Below, piece by piece: positions 10,819-18,538 of a stretch of 64,000 nucleotides of DNA. The stretch covers positions 372,001-436,000 of the forward strand of contig CP054183.1 of NCBI GenBank assembly GCA_015709695.1, written 5' to 3'. The notes beneath the pieces were generated by a model. That model searched no databases, was not told the DNA's origin, and was given only the letters and a program-made list of their open reading frames with translations. Within the stretch, counting starts at the first letter, position 1; every line of letters begins with the position of its first letter. Both the position numbers and the translations under genes were made by a program. Origin of the DNA: Gammaproteobacteria bacterium. GTDB taxonomy: Bacteria > Pseudomonadota > Gammaproteobacteria > Steroidobacterales > GCA-2729495.

Positions 10819-11391
10819 ATGTCCGCCGACGAGAACCAGACCATCCAGGCCATGGAAGGCCACTTCCGCGAGATCATCACCCTGCTCGGCGAGGACGTGG
10901 GGCGCGAGGGCCTGGTGCGCACGCCCGAGCGCGCCGCCCAGGCCTTCCACTTCCTGACGCGCGGCTACCGGCAGAATCTCGACGACCTGATCAACGAGGC
11001 GGTGTTCACCAGCGACACCGAGGAGCTGGTCATCGTCCGCAACATCGAGATGTACTCGCTCTGCGAGCACCACATGCTGCCCTTCATCGGCAAGTGCCAC
11101 GTCGCCTACCTGCCCGAAGGCAAGGTGCTCGGCCTGTCGAAGATCGCGCGCATCGTCGACTTCTTCGCGCGCCGCCTGCAGATCCAGGAAGTGCTCACCC
11201 GCCAGGTCGCCGAGACGGTGCAGAAGGCCATCCATGGCAGGGGCGTCGGCGTCGTCATCGAGGCCCAGCACATGTGCATGATGATGCGCGGCGTGGAGAA
11301 GCAGAACTCCATCATGACCACGTCGTGCATGCTCGGCAGCTTCCGCGACCAGCCGCAGACGCGCAACGAGTTCCTGGGGCTGATCCGCTAG
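10819..11391 (+). CDS. folE: GTP cyclohydrolase I
   Basis: 190 residues, normal length for FolE. It converts GTP to 7,8-dihydroneopterin triphosphate, the first step of folate/pterin synthesis, in the cytoplasm. Visible hallmarks are the zinc ligands Cys82 and His85 within CEHHMLPF, the [15 protein letters not shown] block and a second zinc Cys near 153 in HMCMMMRG. The ATG follows a GGGAGCAGAGGG ribosome binding site. It lies 79 bases after the NRPS stop on the same strand, and a TATGAT at 10761 could serve as a weak -10 of its own. Whether it belongs to the peptide cluster or is simply the next housekeeping gene cannot be decided from this window. Confidence 0.96.
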   Translation: MSADENQTIQAMEGHFREIITLLGEDVGREGLVRTPERAAQAFHFLTRGYRQNLDDLINEAVFTSDTEELVIVRNIEMYSLCEHHMLPFIGKCHVAYLPEGKVLGLSKIARIVDFFARRLQIQEVLTRQVAETVQKAIHGRGVGVVIEAQHMCMMMRGVEKQNSIMTTSCMLGSFRDQPQTRNEFLGLIR

Positions 11392-11408
11392 CGGCAGCGG
11401 GCCCGGCG

Positions 11409-12581
11409 TCACGGCGCCTTGCCGACGATCCCGCCGATGACCAGGTTCGGCAGCCTGGCCTCATCCCAGTCGGTGGCAAGGGCGCCGGTGCGCACGATGA
11501 CCAGGCCGAGCGAGGGCACCGCATAGACGCGCTGGCCGCCGAAGCCGTCGAAGTAGACGATGCCGGGTTCGGCGAACGGCGCGGACTGCAGCACACTGGT
11601 GCGTGTCTTGTGGTTGTAGTAGCGGTGCTCTTCGTACTGGTTGCCGAGCCAGGTGAGGTAACCGTAGTTGGGGTTGGCGGGTGAGGGCGCCTGGACGTCG
11701 CGGATCCAGTCCGCGGGAACGACCTGCTCGCCGTTCCACTGGCCGGCGTGGATATGCAGCAGGCCGACCTGCAGCCAGGAGCGCGCGGTGGCATCGAGGC
11801 AGCAGAAGAAGCGCGGGACGCCCTTCGCCTCCGAGTCCAGCACGATGGCGGCGTCGGTGGCGCCGATGCGCTTCCACAGCGCGTCGGACAGATAGCCGGC
11901 GTAGCGCCGGCCGGTGGCGCGTTCGAGGATCAGGCCGAGGACCTCGGGATTGATGCCGTTGTAGTCGAAGCGCGTGCCCGGCGCTTCGACAGCCGGCTCG
12001 CCGAGCGCGAGGGGGGCGATGTCCCCGCCCAGCATCAGCTGGAAGAACCCGCCCACGGGGTTGAGGCCGACGGTGGGGAAATCGATGCCACTCGCCTGGT
12101 GCAGCAGGTCACGCAGGGTGATCTTCGCGCGCGCGTCGCCGGCCCACTCGGGCAGGTAGCGCGCGGCGGGGTCGTCCACCGAGTGGATGAAGCCGTCGCG
12201 GATGGCGATGCCCACCATCAGCGCCAGCACCGACTTGTGCATGGACTGGGTCGGCGTGCGGGTGCCGGCGTCGTAGCCGGGGTAGTAGTGCTCGAGCTGG
12301 ATGGCGCCGTCGTGGTAGACGATCAGCGCATGGCTGCCGGTCTGCGCGCCGTAGGCGATGGCTTCGTCGAGGGCGGCCGCGGCGATGCTGCGCGCGCCCG
12401 GCGCGGCGACCGGCAGCACGGCGGCGGGGCCGCCCGCGACGGTCTCCTCCGGTCCGCTGCCGCCGCCGAAGGGCAGGCGGACGAGGCGCGTGGTGAGGAT
12501 GGGATCCGCGACGTACAGGGCGGCGAGACCCATGACGATGACGAGGACGAGGCCGACCAGCAGCCGCTTGATGATGCGCAC
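11409..12581 (-). CDS. Serine hydrolase, beta-lactamase/penicillin-binding-protein-like family
   Basis: 390 residues from a GTG at 12581. The N-terminus (RIIKRLLVGLVLVIVMG) is a positively charged stretch followed by one hydrophobic segment, so the protein is probably exported or anchored in the inner membrane facing the periplasm. The class C beta-lactamase-type fold (PF00144) is indicated by the SxxK tetrad SMHK and by YN in FDYNGIN. The open frame continues to a TTG at 12665, but that extension runs into a repeat and would hide the signal segment, so the GTG was chosen. It converges on folE with only 17 bases between stops. Substrate unknown; esterase, amidase or peptidase activity is possible. 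Confidence 0.85.
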   Translation of the reverse strand: MRIIKRLLVGLVLVIVMGLAALYVADPILTTRLVRLPFGGGSGPEETVAGGPAAVLPVAAPGARSIAAAALDEAIAYGAQTGSHALIVYHDGAIQLEHYYPGYDAGTRTPTQSMHKSVLALMVGIAIRDGFIHSVDDPAARYLPEWAGDARAKITLRDLLHQASGIDFPTVGLNPVGGFFQLMLGGDIAPLALGEPAVEAPGTRFDYNGINPEVLGLILERATGRRYAGYLSDALWKRIGATDAAIVLDSEAKGVPRFFCCLDATARSWLQVGLLHIHAGQWNGEQVVPADWIRDVQAPSPANPNYGYLTWLGNQYEEHRYYNHKTRTSVLQSAPFAEPGIVYFDGFGGQRVYAVPSLGLVIVRTGALATDWDEARLPNLVIGGIVGKAP

Positions 12582-12654
12582 CGTGCTTCCCCGTGAGGCA
12601 AGGACCGGGCGCCATGATATGCCGGCTGTGCGGGCGTCGCAGCGCCCTTGCGGC

Positions 12655-12820
12655 CGGGATCCCAAAAGTCGCTCCTCGTCATTCGCCTGGTTTTGGGACC
12701 CCGGCCTCCGGGCGAGCCGGCGCTTGCCCTGTCGGGACCGCCGTCACGCTGACGCAGCGTCCGGAGGCGGGGGCCTCCGAACAAAGCGAATGACGAGGAG
12801 CGACTTCGGAGGCCCCCGCC
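12655..12820. repeat. Composite inverted-repeat element between two genes
   Basis: A perfect 21-base inverted repeat (12666-12686 and 12786-12806; arm begins AAGTCGCTCC) is separated by 99 bases. Each end also carries a local hairpin: CCCAAAA/TTTTGGG on the left and GGAGGC/GCCTCC repeats on the right. No ORF with a recognisable product lies inside. Together with the flanks it fills the 285-base gap between the serine hydrolase and sthA. It resembles a small non-autonomous palindromic repeat and is different in sequence from the AAGGTGCC family elsewhere in the window. Confidence 0.8.
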
Positions 12821-12866
12821 GCAAGGACGCGTCGGCCTCGCCGGTCTCGCAGTTTCGCCAGAGCGG

Positions 12867-14252
12867 TTACCCGATGCGGTTCCAGGCGTCCAGCGCCGCG
12901 GTCTTGTAGGCCTCGGCCAGCGTCGGGTAGTTGAACACCGAGTTGATGAAGTAATCGAGGCCGCCAGAGTGGGCCATCACCGCCTGGCCGATATGGATCA
13001 GTTCGGTGGCGCCTTCGCCGACGATGTGCACGCCGAGCAGCCGACGGTCATCGAGGCCGAAGATCAGCTTCAGCAGCCCCTCGTTGCCGCCCTGGATCTG
13101 GCCGCGGGCGGTCTCGCGGAAGCGCGCCACGCCCGTCTCGAAGGCGATGCCCTCGGTGCGCAGCTCGCGCTCGGTGCGACCGACGATGCTGATCTCCGGC
13201 ACCGCGTAGATGCCGAAGGGAAACAGCTCCGGTGCGCAGTCGGCCTCGACGCCGAAGGCATGGCAGGCCGCCTTGCGGCCCTGCTCGGCCGAGGTCGAGG
13301 CCAGCGCCGGGAAGCCGATGACGTCGCCCACGGCGTAGATGTGCGGCTGCGTGGTGCGCAGGTGCTCGTCCACGGCGAGGCGCCCGCGCGCATCGGCCGC
13401 CAGGCCAGCGTTGGCGAGATCGAGGCCGGCGGTGGCGCCCACGCGGCCGGCCGCTACCATGACCAGGTCGGCCACCACGCGCCGGCCGCTCTTCATGCGC
13501 GTGACGACACGGCCGTCGGCGCACTTCTCGACCGCCGCCACGTCCTCGCCCAGGCGCAGCGCGATGCCGCGGTCCTGCAGGTCGTGGCGGAAGCTGTCGA
13601 CGATGTCGGCATCGACGAAATCGAGGATGGTGCTGCGGCTGTCGATCAGGGTGATGCGGGTATCGAGGGCGCTGAAGATGGTGGCGTACTCCACGCCGAT
13701 CACTCCGGCGCCGATGACCGTCATGGTGCGGGGGATGTCGCGGATGCCGAGGATGCCGTCGCTGTCGATGATGGTGACGTCGTCGAAGGGGATCTCCGCC
13801 GGGCGGTGCGGCACGGTGCCGGTGGCGATGACCACGTGGCCGGCGCGCAGCAGCTGCTCGTGCCCGGCATGGCTGACGACGCGCAGCGTGTGCGGATCGG
13901 TGAAGGCCGCGGCGCCGGTCACCACCGACACGCCGTTGCGGGTGAGCTGGTGGCGGATGATCTCGATCTGCTGGTGGATGGTGGCGCGCAGGCGCTGCAT
14001 CAGGTCATCGGCGGTGATCTCGGCCTTCACCCGGTAGCTGCGCCCGTAGAAGCCCTTCTCGCGCCAGCCGCAGAGGTAGAGCACCGCCTCGCGCAGCGTC
14101 TTGCTGGGGATGGTGCCGGTATGGGCGGTGACGCCGCCGAGGATGTCCTGCCGCTCGATGATCGCCACGCGCCGGCCGAGCTTGGCCGCCTGGATCGCGG
14201 CGCGCTGCCCGCCGGGGCCGCTGCCGATGACCAGCATGTCGAAATCCTGCAT
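12867..14252 (-). CDS. sthA: Soluble NAD(P)+ transhydrogenase (Si-specific)
   Basis: 461 residues, typical for SthA. This flavoprotein passes hydride between NADPH and NAD+ in the cytoplasm and is used to dispose of excess NADPH. The N-terminal FAD site is GSGPGGQRAA, the NAD(P) site is GAGVIGVEYATIF and the second FAD motif is IYAVGDVIG. Where disulfide reductases of this superfamily have a redox Cys pair, the sequence reads GGVTAHTGTIPSKTLRE with no Cys, which argues against lipoamide or glutathione reductase. The ATG at 14252 follows AGAGGCG. The open frame continues far upstream, but that part is antisense to the HDOD gene and was discarded. Confidence 0.93.
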   Translation of the reverse strand: MQDFDMLVIGSGPGGQRAAIQAAKLGRRVAIIERQDILGGVTAHTGTIPSKTLREAVLYLCGWREKGFYGRSYRVKAEITADDLMQRLRATIHQQIEIIRHQLTRNGVSVVTGAAAFTDPHTLRVVSHAGHEQLLRAGHVVIATGTVPHRPAEIPFDDVTIIDSDGILGIRDIPRTMTVIGAGVIGVEYATIFSALDTRITLIDSRSTILDFVDADIVDSFRHDLQDRGIALRLGEDVAAVEKCADGRVVTRMKSGRRVVADLVMVAAGRVGATAGLDLANAGLAADARGRLAVDEHLRTTQPHIYAVGDVIGFPALASTSAEQGRKAACHAFGVEADCAPELFPFGIYAVPEISIVGRTERELRTEGIAFETGVARFRETARGQIQGGNEGLLKLIFGLDDRRLLGVHIVGEGATELIHIGQAVMAHSGGLDYFINSVFNYPTLAEAYKTAALDAWNRIG

Positions 14253-14501
14253 CTGGGTGGCGCCTCTCGCGTGCCGCGGCCGGTGATGGCCCTCGCTGGA
14301 CAGGCCATCGGCATCCGGCGCCACATCTGAAGAGGCGACGGCCGCGATGCCGGCGCGGATGGCCGGGGATGTGAACCAGGCACGGCAGCGGCGGCGCTGA
14401 CGCCGATGAGAAGCGGTTATCGGACGGGCGTGGCCAGCCGTGGCAGCATCCCTGCCCGGGTGTGCCCGCGGGTGGGCGGTGTTGGTGACGGGGATGGCGC
14501 C

Positions 14502-15362
14502 ATGAGCGATGGTGTAGGCAAGGCATTCGAGTTCGTGCGGCAGATGGTTGCCAACCTGCCGGGCAAGGACGTGGACCTGCCCGCCTTTCCCGACGTGGTG
14601 CGGCGCCTGCAGGTGGTGCTGGCCGATCCGCAGACCAGCGCCAGGGACCTGGTGGCGATCATCGAGTCCGAGCCGGTGCTCAGTGCGCGGCTGCTGCAGC
14701 TGGCCAACTCCGCGGCCATGAACGCCGCCGGCAACTCGGTCACCACCATCAAGCTGGCGGTCAGCCGCCTCGGCTTCAACCTCGTGCGGCTGACGGCGAT
14801 GAACCATGCCATGCGCCAGATGGAGCGGCAGGAGGCGCTGCAGCCGATCCGTGCCGACCTCGGCGCGATCTGGAAGGCGAGCAACGAAGTGGCCGCGATC
14901 TGCTACGTCGTCGCCCGTCGCGCCTTCGGGCGCCAGCCCGACGAGGCGATGCTCGCCGGCCTGCTCCACGGCATCGGCGGGCTGTACATCCTCACCCAGA
15001 CCCAGCGCCTGGATCCGGCGCTGCGTGCCGATCCGGAGTTCCGGTCCGTCATGCACGACTGGCAACCGCGTCTCGGCAAGGCGATCCTCGATACCTGGGG
15101 CCTGCCCGAGCGCATTGGCCTGGCGGTGGCGAGCCAGGACGAGCTGCTGAGCATCGGTCCGCAGGATCTGGAGCCGATGGCACGCCTGCTGTCGGCGGCC
15201 AAGCTGCGTCACCGCCTGGGCAGCGATCCGTCCCTGCGCAAGGACCTGCCGCAGGCCGACGACATCATGCGTGCCGTCACGCTCGGGCCGGCGACCTTCC
15301 TCGACATTGTGGCATCCAGCCACCAGGACATCGAGGAGATGCAGAGCCTGCTGGCCGCGTGA
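14502..15362 (+). CDS. HDOD domain protein
   Basis: 286 residues. The HDOD domain (catalytically inactive relative of HD phosphohydrolases) fills most of the protein: LPAFPDVVRRLQ, an SEPVLSARLLQLANS core, and SVTTIKLAVSRLGFNLVR, all typical of the family. HDOD proteins act in signalling, often in motility or stress control; the specific role here is unknown. There is no second output domain, unlike the HDOD-GGDEF protein at 41600. The start at 14502 matches the beginning of conserved sequence; upstream in-frame ATG 14406 gives an Arg/Gly-rich extension without homology features. It is divergent from sthA (249-base intergenic region) and ends at a palindromic repeat. Confidence 0.85.
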   Translation: MSDGVGKAFEFVRQMVANLPGKDVDLPAFPDVVRRLQVVLADPQTSARDLVAIIESEPVLSARLLQLANSAAMNAAGNSVTTIKLAVSRLGFNLVRLTAMNHAMRQMERQEALQPIRADLGAIWKASNEVAAICYVVARRAFGRQPDEAMLAGLLHGIGGLYILTQTQRLDPALRADPEFRSVMHDWQPRLGKAILDTWGLPERIGLAVASQDELLSIGPQDLEPMARLLSAAKLRHRLGSDPSLRKDLPQADDIMRAVTLGPATFLDIVASSHQDIEEMQSLLAA

Positions 15363-15364
15363 AG

Positions 15365-15489
15365 ATCAAGATTAAGGTGCCGGTGTTACGGTTTCGGTAA
15401 TTGCCTGAAACCGCCTGCGGGTGCCGGTGTTACGGTTTCAGGCAATTACCGAAACCGTAACACCGGCACCTTAATCCCGGCACCTTGAT
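15365..15489. repeat. Intergenic palindrome between convergent genes (AAGGTGCC family)
   Basis: Perfect 42-base inverted repeat, arms 15371-15412 and 15434-15475, with a 6-base outer match (ATCAAG at 15365-15370 with CTTGAT at 15484-15489). The inner unit GTGCCGGTGTTACGGTTTC also occurs at 15421-15439 and can pair with 15451-15469, giving alternative hairpins. It sits exactly between the stops of two convergent genes, so it could end transcription from both sides. It begins with the same AAGGTGCC core as the NRPS palindromes, which suggests one repeat superfamily. Confidence 0.9.
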
Positions 15490-16170
15490 TCAAAATCCCC
15501 AGATGATGCTGGCGGTATAGAAGTCTGCGCCGTCGTTCTCCAGGTTGAAGTTCTCCCAGAGCGCCCGTGCGGTGATGCGGTCGGTGATGTGCCAGTCGAG
15601 GCCGGCACCGTAGGTGACTTCGATGCCCTCGTCGTCGGTGCCGCAGGCGTTGGCCGCGCACCAGTCGCCGCCACCGCCGAGGCTGGTGGTGCCGGACTGG
15701 TCCGCCATCCAGCGGAAGACGCCGATCTTGCCCACCAGCGAGAAGTGGTTGTCCATGAAGGGCAGGGAGCCCACGGCATTCACGCCGAATCCCGTGACAT
15801 CGACTTCGCCGGAGCCGGAGAACGCCTGCCCGCCGCCTTCGCCGCCGTCGTAGCTGCCGGAGGCGCTGGTCTTCGCCGAACCGATATCGACATACTGGCC
15901 TTCCAGCGCAAAGTACTCATTGAACTGGAAGCCGCCGAAGATCTTCCAGCCGCTGTCGCTGTCGTCGACCTTGAAGCTCGCCGAGTCCGGACCCTGCGCG
16001 CGGATGGCATCGGCGAGCGCGCTCTGCGTGCCGACCTCGTCGTCGAAGCTGCTGCTGCCGATGCCGACGCCCGCATACCATCCGGCCTGCGCGGCCACCG
16101 GGAGCAGGGCCCCCGCGCCGAGTGCCAGGCTGATCGCGGCCGAGAGCGCATTCTTCTTCGCTGATTTCAT
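15490..16170 (-). CDS. Outer-membrane beta-barrel protein, OmpA/OmpW-like
   Basis: 226 residues with a classical signal peptide (MKSAKKNAL, hydrophobic core, cleavage near AAQA-GW). The mature part opens with GWYAGVGIGSSSFDD, alternates polar and hydrophobic residues, has the KIFGGFQFNEYFALEGQY strand pattern and ends in a terminal Phe (ASIIWGF), as expected for a small 8-stranded barrel (OMP_b-brl superfamily). Two Cys lie in DWCAANACG, probably an extracellular loop. The ATG follows GGGGGGAG. Its role, perhaps a small porin or surface protein, is not known. Confidence 0.85.
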   Translation of the reverse strand: MKSAKKNALSAAISLALGAGALLPVAAQAGWYAGVGIGSSSFDDEVGTQSALADAIRAQGPDSASFKVDDSDSGWKIFGGFQFNEYFALEGQYVDIGSAKTSASGSYDGGEGGGQAFSGSGEVDVTGFGVNAVGSLPFMDNHFSLVGKIGVFRWMADQSGTTSLGGGGDWCAANACGTDDEGIEVTYGAGLDWHITDRITARALWENFNLENDGADFYTASIIWGF

Positions 16171-16276
16171 GGACGACTCCCCCCTGAGGAGCGATGGACA
16201 AGGCGACTGTGAACCAGTATCACCGAATCGCCGTGGCGTTCACAACCGCGTGCCGCCGCGAGTTCCCGGTCGTCGA

Positions 16277-17548
16277 TCAGGCACGTGCTGCCGCCAGCAG
16301 CTCCACCAGCCTGTCCACGTCGGCCACGTCGTGGGCCGTCGACAGGAAGCCGACTTCGAGCGGGCTCGGTGGCAGGTAGACGCCGGCCTGCAGAAGCTGG
16401 CGAAACAGGGCTGCATAGCGGTCGGTGAGACCGGGTGCAATCTGCGCCGGTGAGCGGATCACTCCGGGACGGGCGAGGCCACCGGGTATCCAGAAGATCG
16501 AGCCGACGCGGGCAACGTGCAGGCCGAGCGCGCGGACTCCGGATTCCAGCCTTTCGCCGAGCGCCTCGAGCTGCCGGTAGACCTCGCCGGCGTCGAGCAC
16601 CTGCAGCGCCGCCAGCCCGGCCCTCATGGCCAGCGGGTTGGCACTCAGGGTACCCGCCTGGTACACGCGACCGAGCGGTGCGAACCCGGCCATCAGCTCG
16701 CGCGAACCGGCCACGGCGCCGACGGGAAAGCCGCCGCCGATGATCTTGCCCCAGGTCACGAGGTCCGGCGTGATGCCCGTGGCCGCGGCCATGCCGCCGA
16801 AGCCGACCCGGAAGCCGCTGATGACTTCATCGAAGATCAGCAGCACGCCATGCTGCGTGCAGAGTTCGCGCAGGCGCCGCAGGAACCCGGCCTGCTGTGG
16901 CAGCAGCCCGTGGTTGGCCGGCAGCGGCTCGATGATGGCGGCGGCCAGCCGCGGGCCATGCGTGGCGAAGCAGGCCTCGAGCGCGTCGGCATCGTCGAGC
17001 GGGGCCACCACGGTGTCGGCGGCGACCCCGGCGGGCACGCCGGCGCTGTCGGCGATGCCGCTGGCGGCCAGGCCCGAACCGGCGCGGATGAGCATGGCAT
17101 CGGCATGGCCGTGGTAGCAGCCGGCAAACTTCAGCAGCCGCTCCCTGCCGGTGGCGCCACGCGCCAGCCGCAGGGCCGACATCACCGCTTCCGTGCCGGA
17201 GTTGACGAAGCGGATGTTCCCGGCCCAGGGCAGGCGTTCGGCGATGAACTCGGCGAGTGCCAGGGAGTAGGGTTCGGCGGTGCCATAGCTCCAGCCATCG
17301 GCGAGCGCATCGGCCACCGCCGCGGTGACCGGTGCCGGTGCGTGGCCGAGGATGAGCGGCCCGAAGGCCATGCAGAAGTCGAGCAGGCGCCGCCCCCCGG
17401 TATCCTCGAGCCAGGCGCCCCCGGCACGCCGCGTGAAGAACGGCAGGCCGCCCACCGCGCCGAGCGACCGCACCGGGGAATGCACGCCGCCGGGCGTGAC
17501 GGCCAGGGCGCGGGCGAACAGCGCCTGCGGATCCGCTTGCGGTTTCAT
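16277..17548 (-). CDS. hemL: Glutamate-1-semialdehyde 2,1-aminomutase
   Basis: 423 residues, standard length. This PLP enzyme converts glutamate-1-semialdehyde to 5-aminolevulinate. Visible family motifs are TPGGVHSPVR at the N-terminus, RFVNSGTEAVMSALRLAR, the FDEVISGFR Asp region and the PLP lysine in TWGKIIGGGFP. Last gene of the minus-strand operon; its ATG lies 6 bases after the hemB stop. Its natural partner, glutamyl-tRNA reductase, is represented three genes upstream by the short HemA-like protein. Confidence 0.95.
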   Translation of the reverse strand: MKPQADPQALFARALAVTPGGVHSPVRSLGAVGGLPFFTRRAGGAWLEDTGGRRLLDFCMAFGPLILGHAPAPVTAAVADALADGWSYGTAEPYSLALAEFIAERLPWAGNIRFVNSGTEAVMSALRLARGATGRERLLKFAGCYHGHADAMLIRAGSGLAASGIADSAGVPAGVAADTVVAPLDDADALEACFATHGPRLAAAIIEPLPANHGLLPQQAGFLRRLRELCTQHGVLLIFDEVISGFRVGFGGMAAATGITPDLVTWGKIIGGGFPVGAVAGSRELMAGFAPLGRVYQAGTLSANPLAMRAGLAALQVLDAGEVYRQLEALGERLESGVRALGLHVARVGSIFWIPGGLARPGVIRSPAQIAPGLTDRYAALFRQLLQAGVYLPPSPLEVGFLSTAHDVADVDRLVELLAAARA

Positions 17549-17554
17549 CTGCCG

Positions 17555-18538
17555 TCAGGCCAGCACGCCGCGTGCACGCCGCGCGGCGTAGCTGATGATC
17601 ATGTCGGCGCCGGCACGGCGCAGCGCGGTCCAGGTCTCCCGCTGCATGCGCGCGGCATCCGCGAGGCCATGGCTGCCCAGCAGGTCGATGGCGGCCTGCT
17701 CGCCGCTGGTCTGGTAGGCAGCCCAGGGCAGGTCGATGCGCGAGGAGAGGTCCCGCAGCACGTCGAGGCAGGGCAGGCCCGGCTTCACCATGAGGATGTC
17801 CGCGCCCTCGTGCTCGTCACGCTGCGCCGACAGCCGCGCATCGCCCGGCCGCGCCGGATCGATCTGGTAGCTGGCGCGATCGTGCAGCGCGCCGCCGGCC
17901 GCCGGCGCGGAGTCGGCCGCGAGCCGGAACGGCCCGTAGAAGGCCGAGTGGAACTTCGCCGCGTAGCTCATCAGCAGGGTACGGGCGAGGCCCGCGGCCT
18001 GCAGGGCGGTGCGGATGGCGGCGATGCGCCCGTCCATCATGTCGCTCGGCGCGACGCAGTCGGCCCCGGCTGCGGCGTAGGCGAGGGCGCAGTCCACCAG
18101 CGCCGCCACCGAGGCGCCGTTGTCGACATGGTCGCGGGCCTCGTTGAGGAGGCCGCAATGGCCGTGGCGGGTGGCTGCGCACAGGCAGACATCGGCGGCC
18201 AGCCAGATGCGGTCGCCGAAGCGCCGGCGCAGGGCGCCGATCTGTGCCACGGTGAAGCCGTGGTCGAAATCCCGGTCGCGCTTGCCTTCCGGCACGCCGA
18301 ACAGCAGGAACTTGTCGACGCCGGCGGCGATGTCGGCCTCGACCTGTCGGGCGAGGGACTCGGGCGTGTCGCGCCACACGCCGGCCAGGCCGGGCACCGG
18401 CTCGCGCGAGGCCAGTCCTTCGACGACGAACAGCGGCTGGATCAGCTTGCGTGGATCGACATCGATCTCGCGCACCAGCTCGCGGGTGGCGGCGGTCAGC
18501 CGCGTGCGGCGCAGGCTCAGGCCAGCCATGTTCGCCAC
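17555..18538 (-). CDS. hemB: Delta-aminolevulinic acid dehydratase (porphobilinogen synthase)
   Basis: 327 residues. It condenses two 5-aminolevulinate molecules to porphobilinogen. The zinc-type metal site is present as three Cys (118, 120, 128) in DVCLCAATRHGHCG, and both Schiff-base lysines are present: Lys195 in SYAAKFHSAFYGPF and Lys252 in MVKPGLPCLD. Its start overlaps the end of the upstream hemC/hemD fusion by 22 bases, so translation is probably coupled. The ALA site motif has Ala-Ala where many homologues have a Glu-Tyr type pair; otherwise the sequence looks fully functional. Confidence 0.95.
   Translation of the reverse strand: MANMAGLSLRRTRLTAATRELVREIDVDPRKLIQPLFVVEGLASREPVPGLAGVWRDTPESLARQVEADIAAGVDKFLLFGVPEGKRDRDFDHGFTVAQIGALRRRFGDRIWLAADVCLCAATRHGHCGLLNEARDHVDNGASVAALVDCALAYAAAGADCVAPSDMMDGRIAAIRTALQAAGLARTLLMSYAAKFHSAFYGPFRLAADSAPAAGGALHDRASYQIDPARPGDARLSAQRDEHEGADILMVKPGLPCLDVLRDLSSRIDLPWAAYQTSGEQAAIDLLGSHGLADAARMQRETWTALRRAGADMIISYAARRARGVLA

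Noticed and set aside
3732-10922. Very long open frame on the minus strand across the NRPS genes (also 859-4572)
   Set aside because: Long antisense frames are expected in high-GC coding DNA; the translation is His/Gln/Arg-rich with no domains, while the + strand encodes complete NRPS domains.
12582-12665. TTG-initiated N-terminal extension of the serine hydrolase
   Set aside because: It starts inside the composite repeat and would place 28 polar residues before an obvious signal/anchor segment; the GTG at 12581 fits better.
14253-15323. Upstream extension of sthA as one long minus-strand protein
   Set aside because: The added part is antisense to the HDOD gene and has no homology features; the SthA N-terminus begins exactly at 14252.
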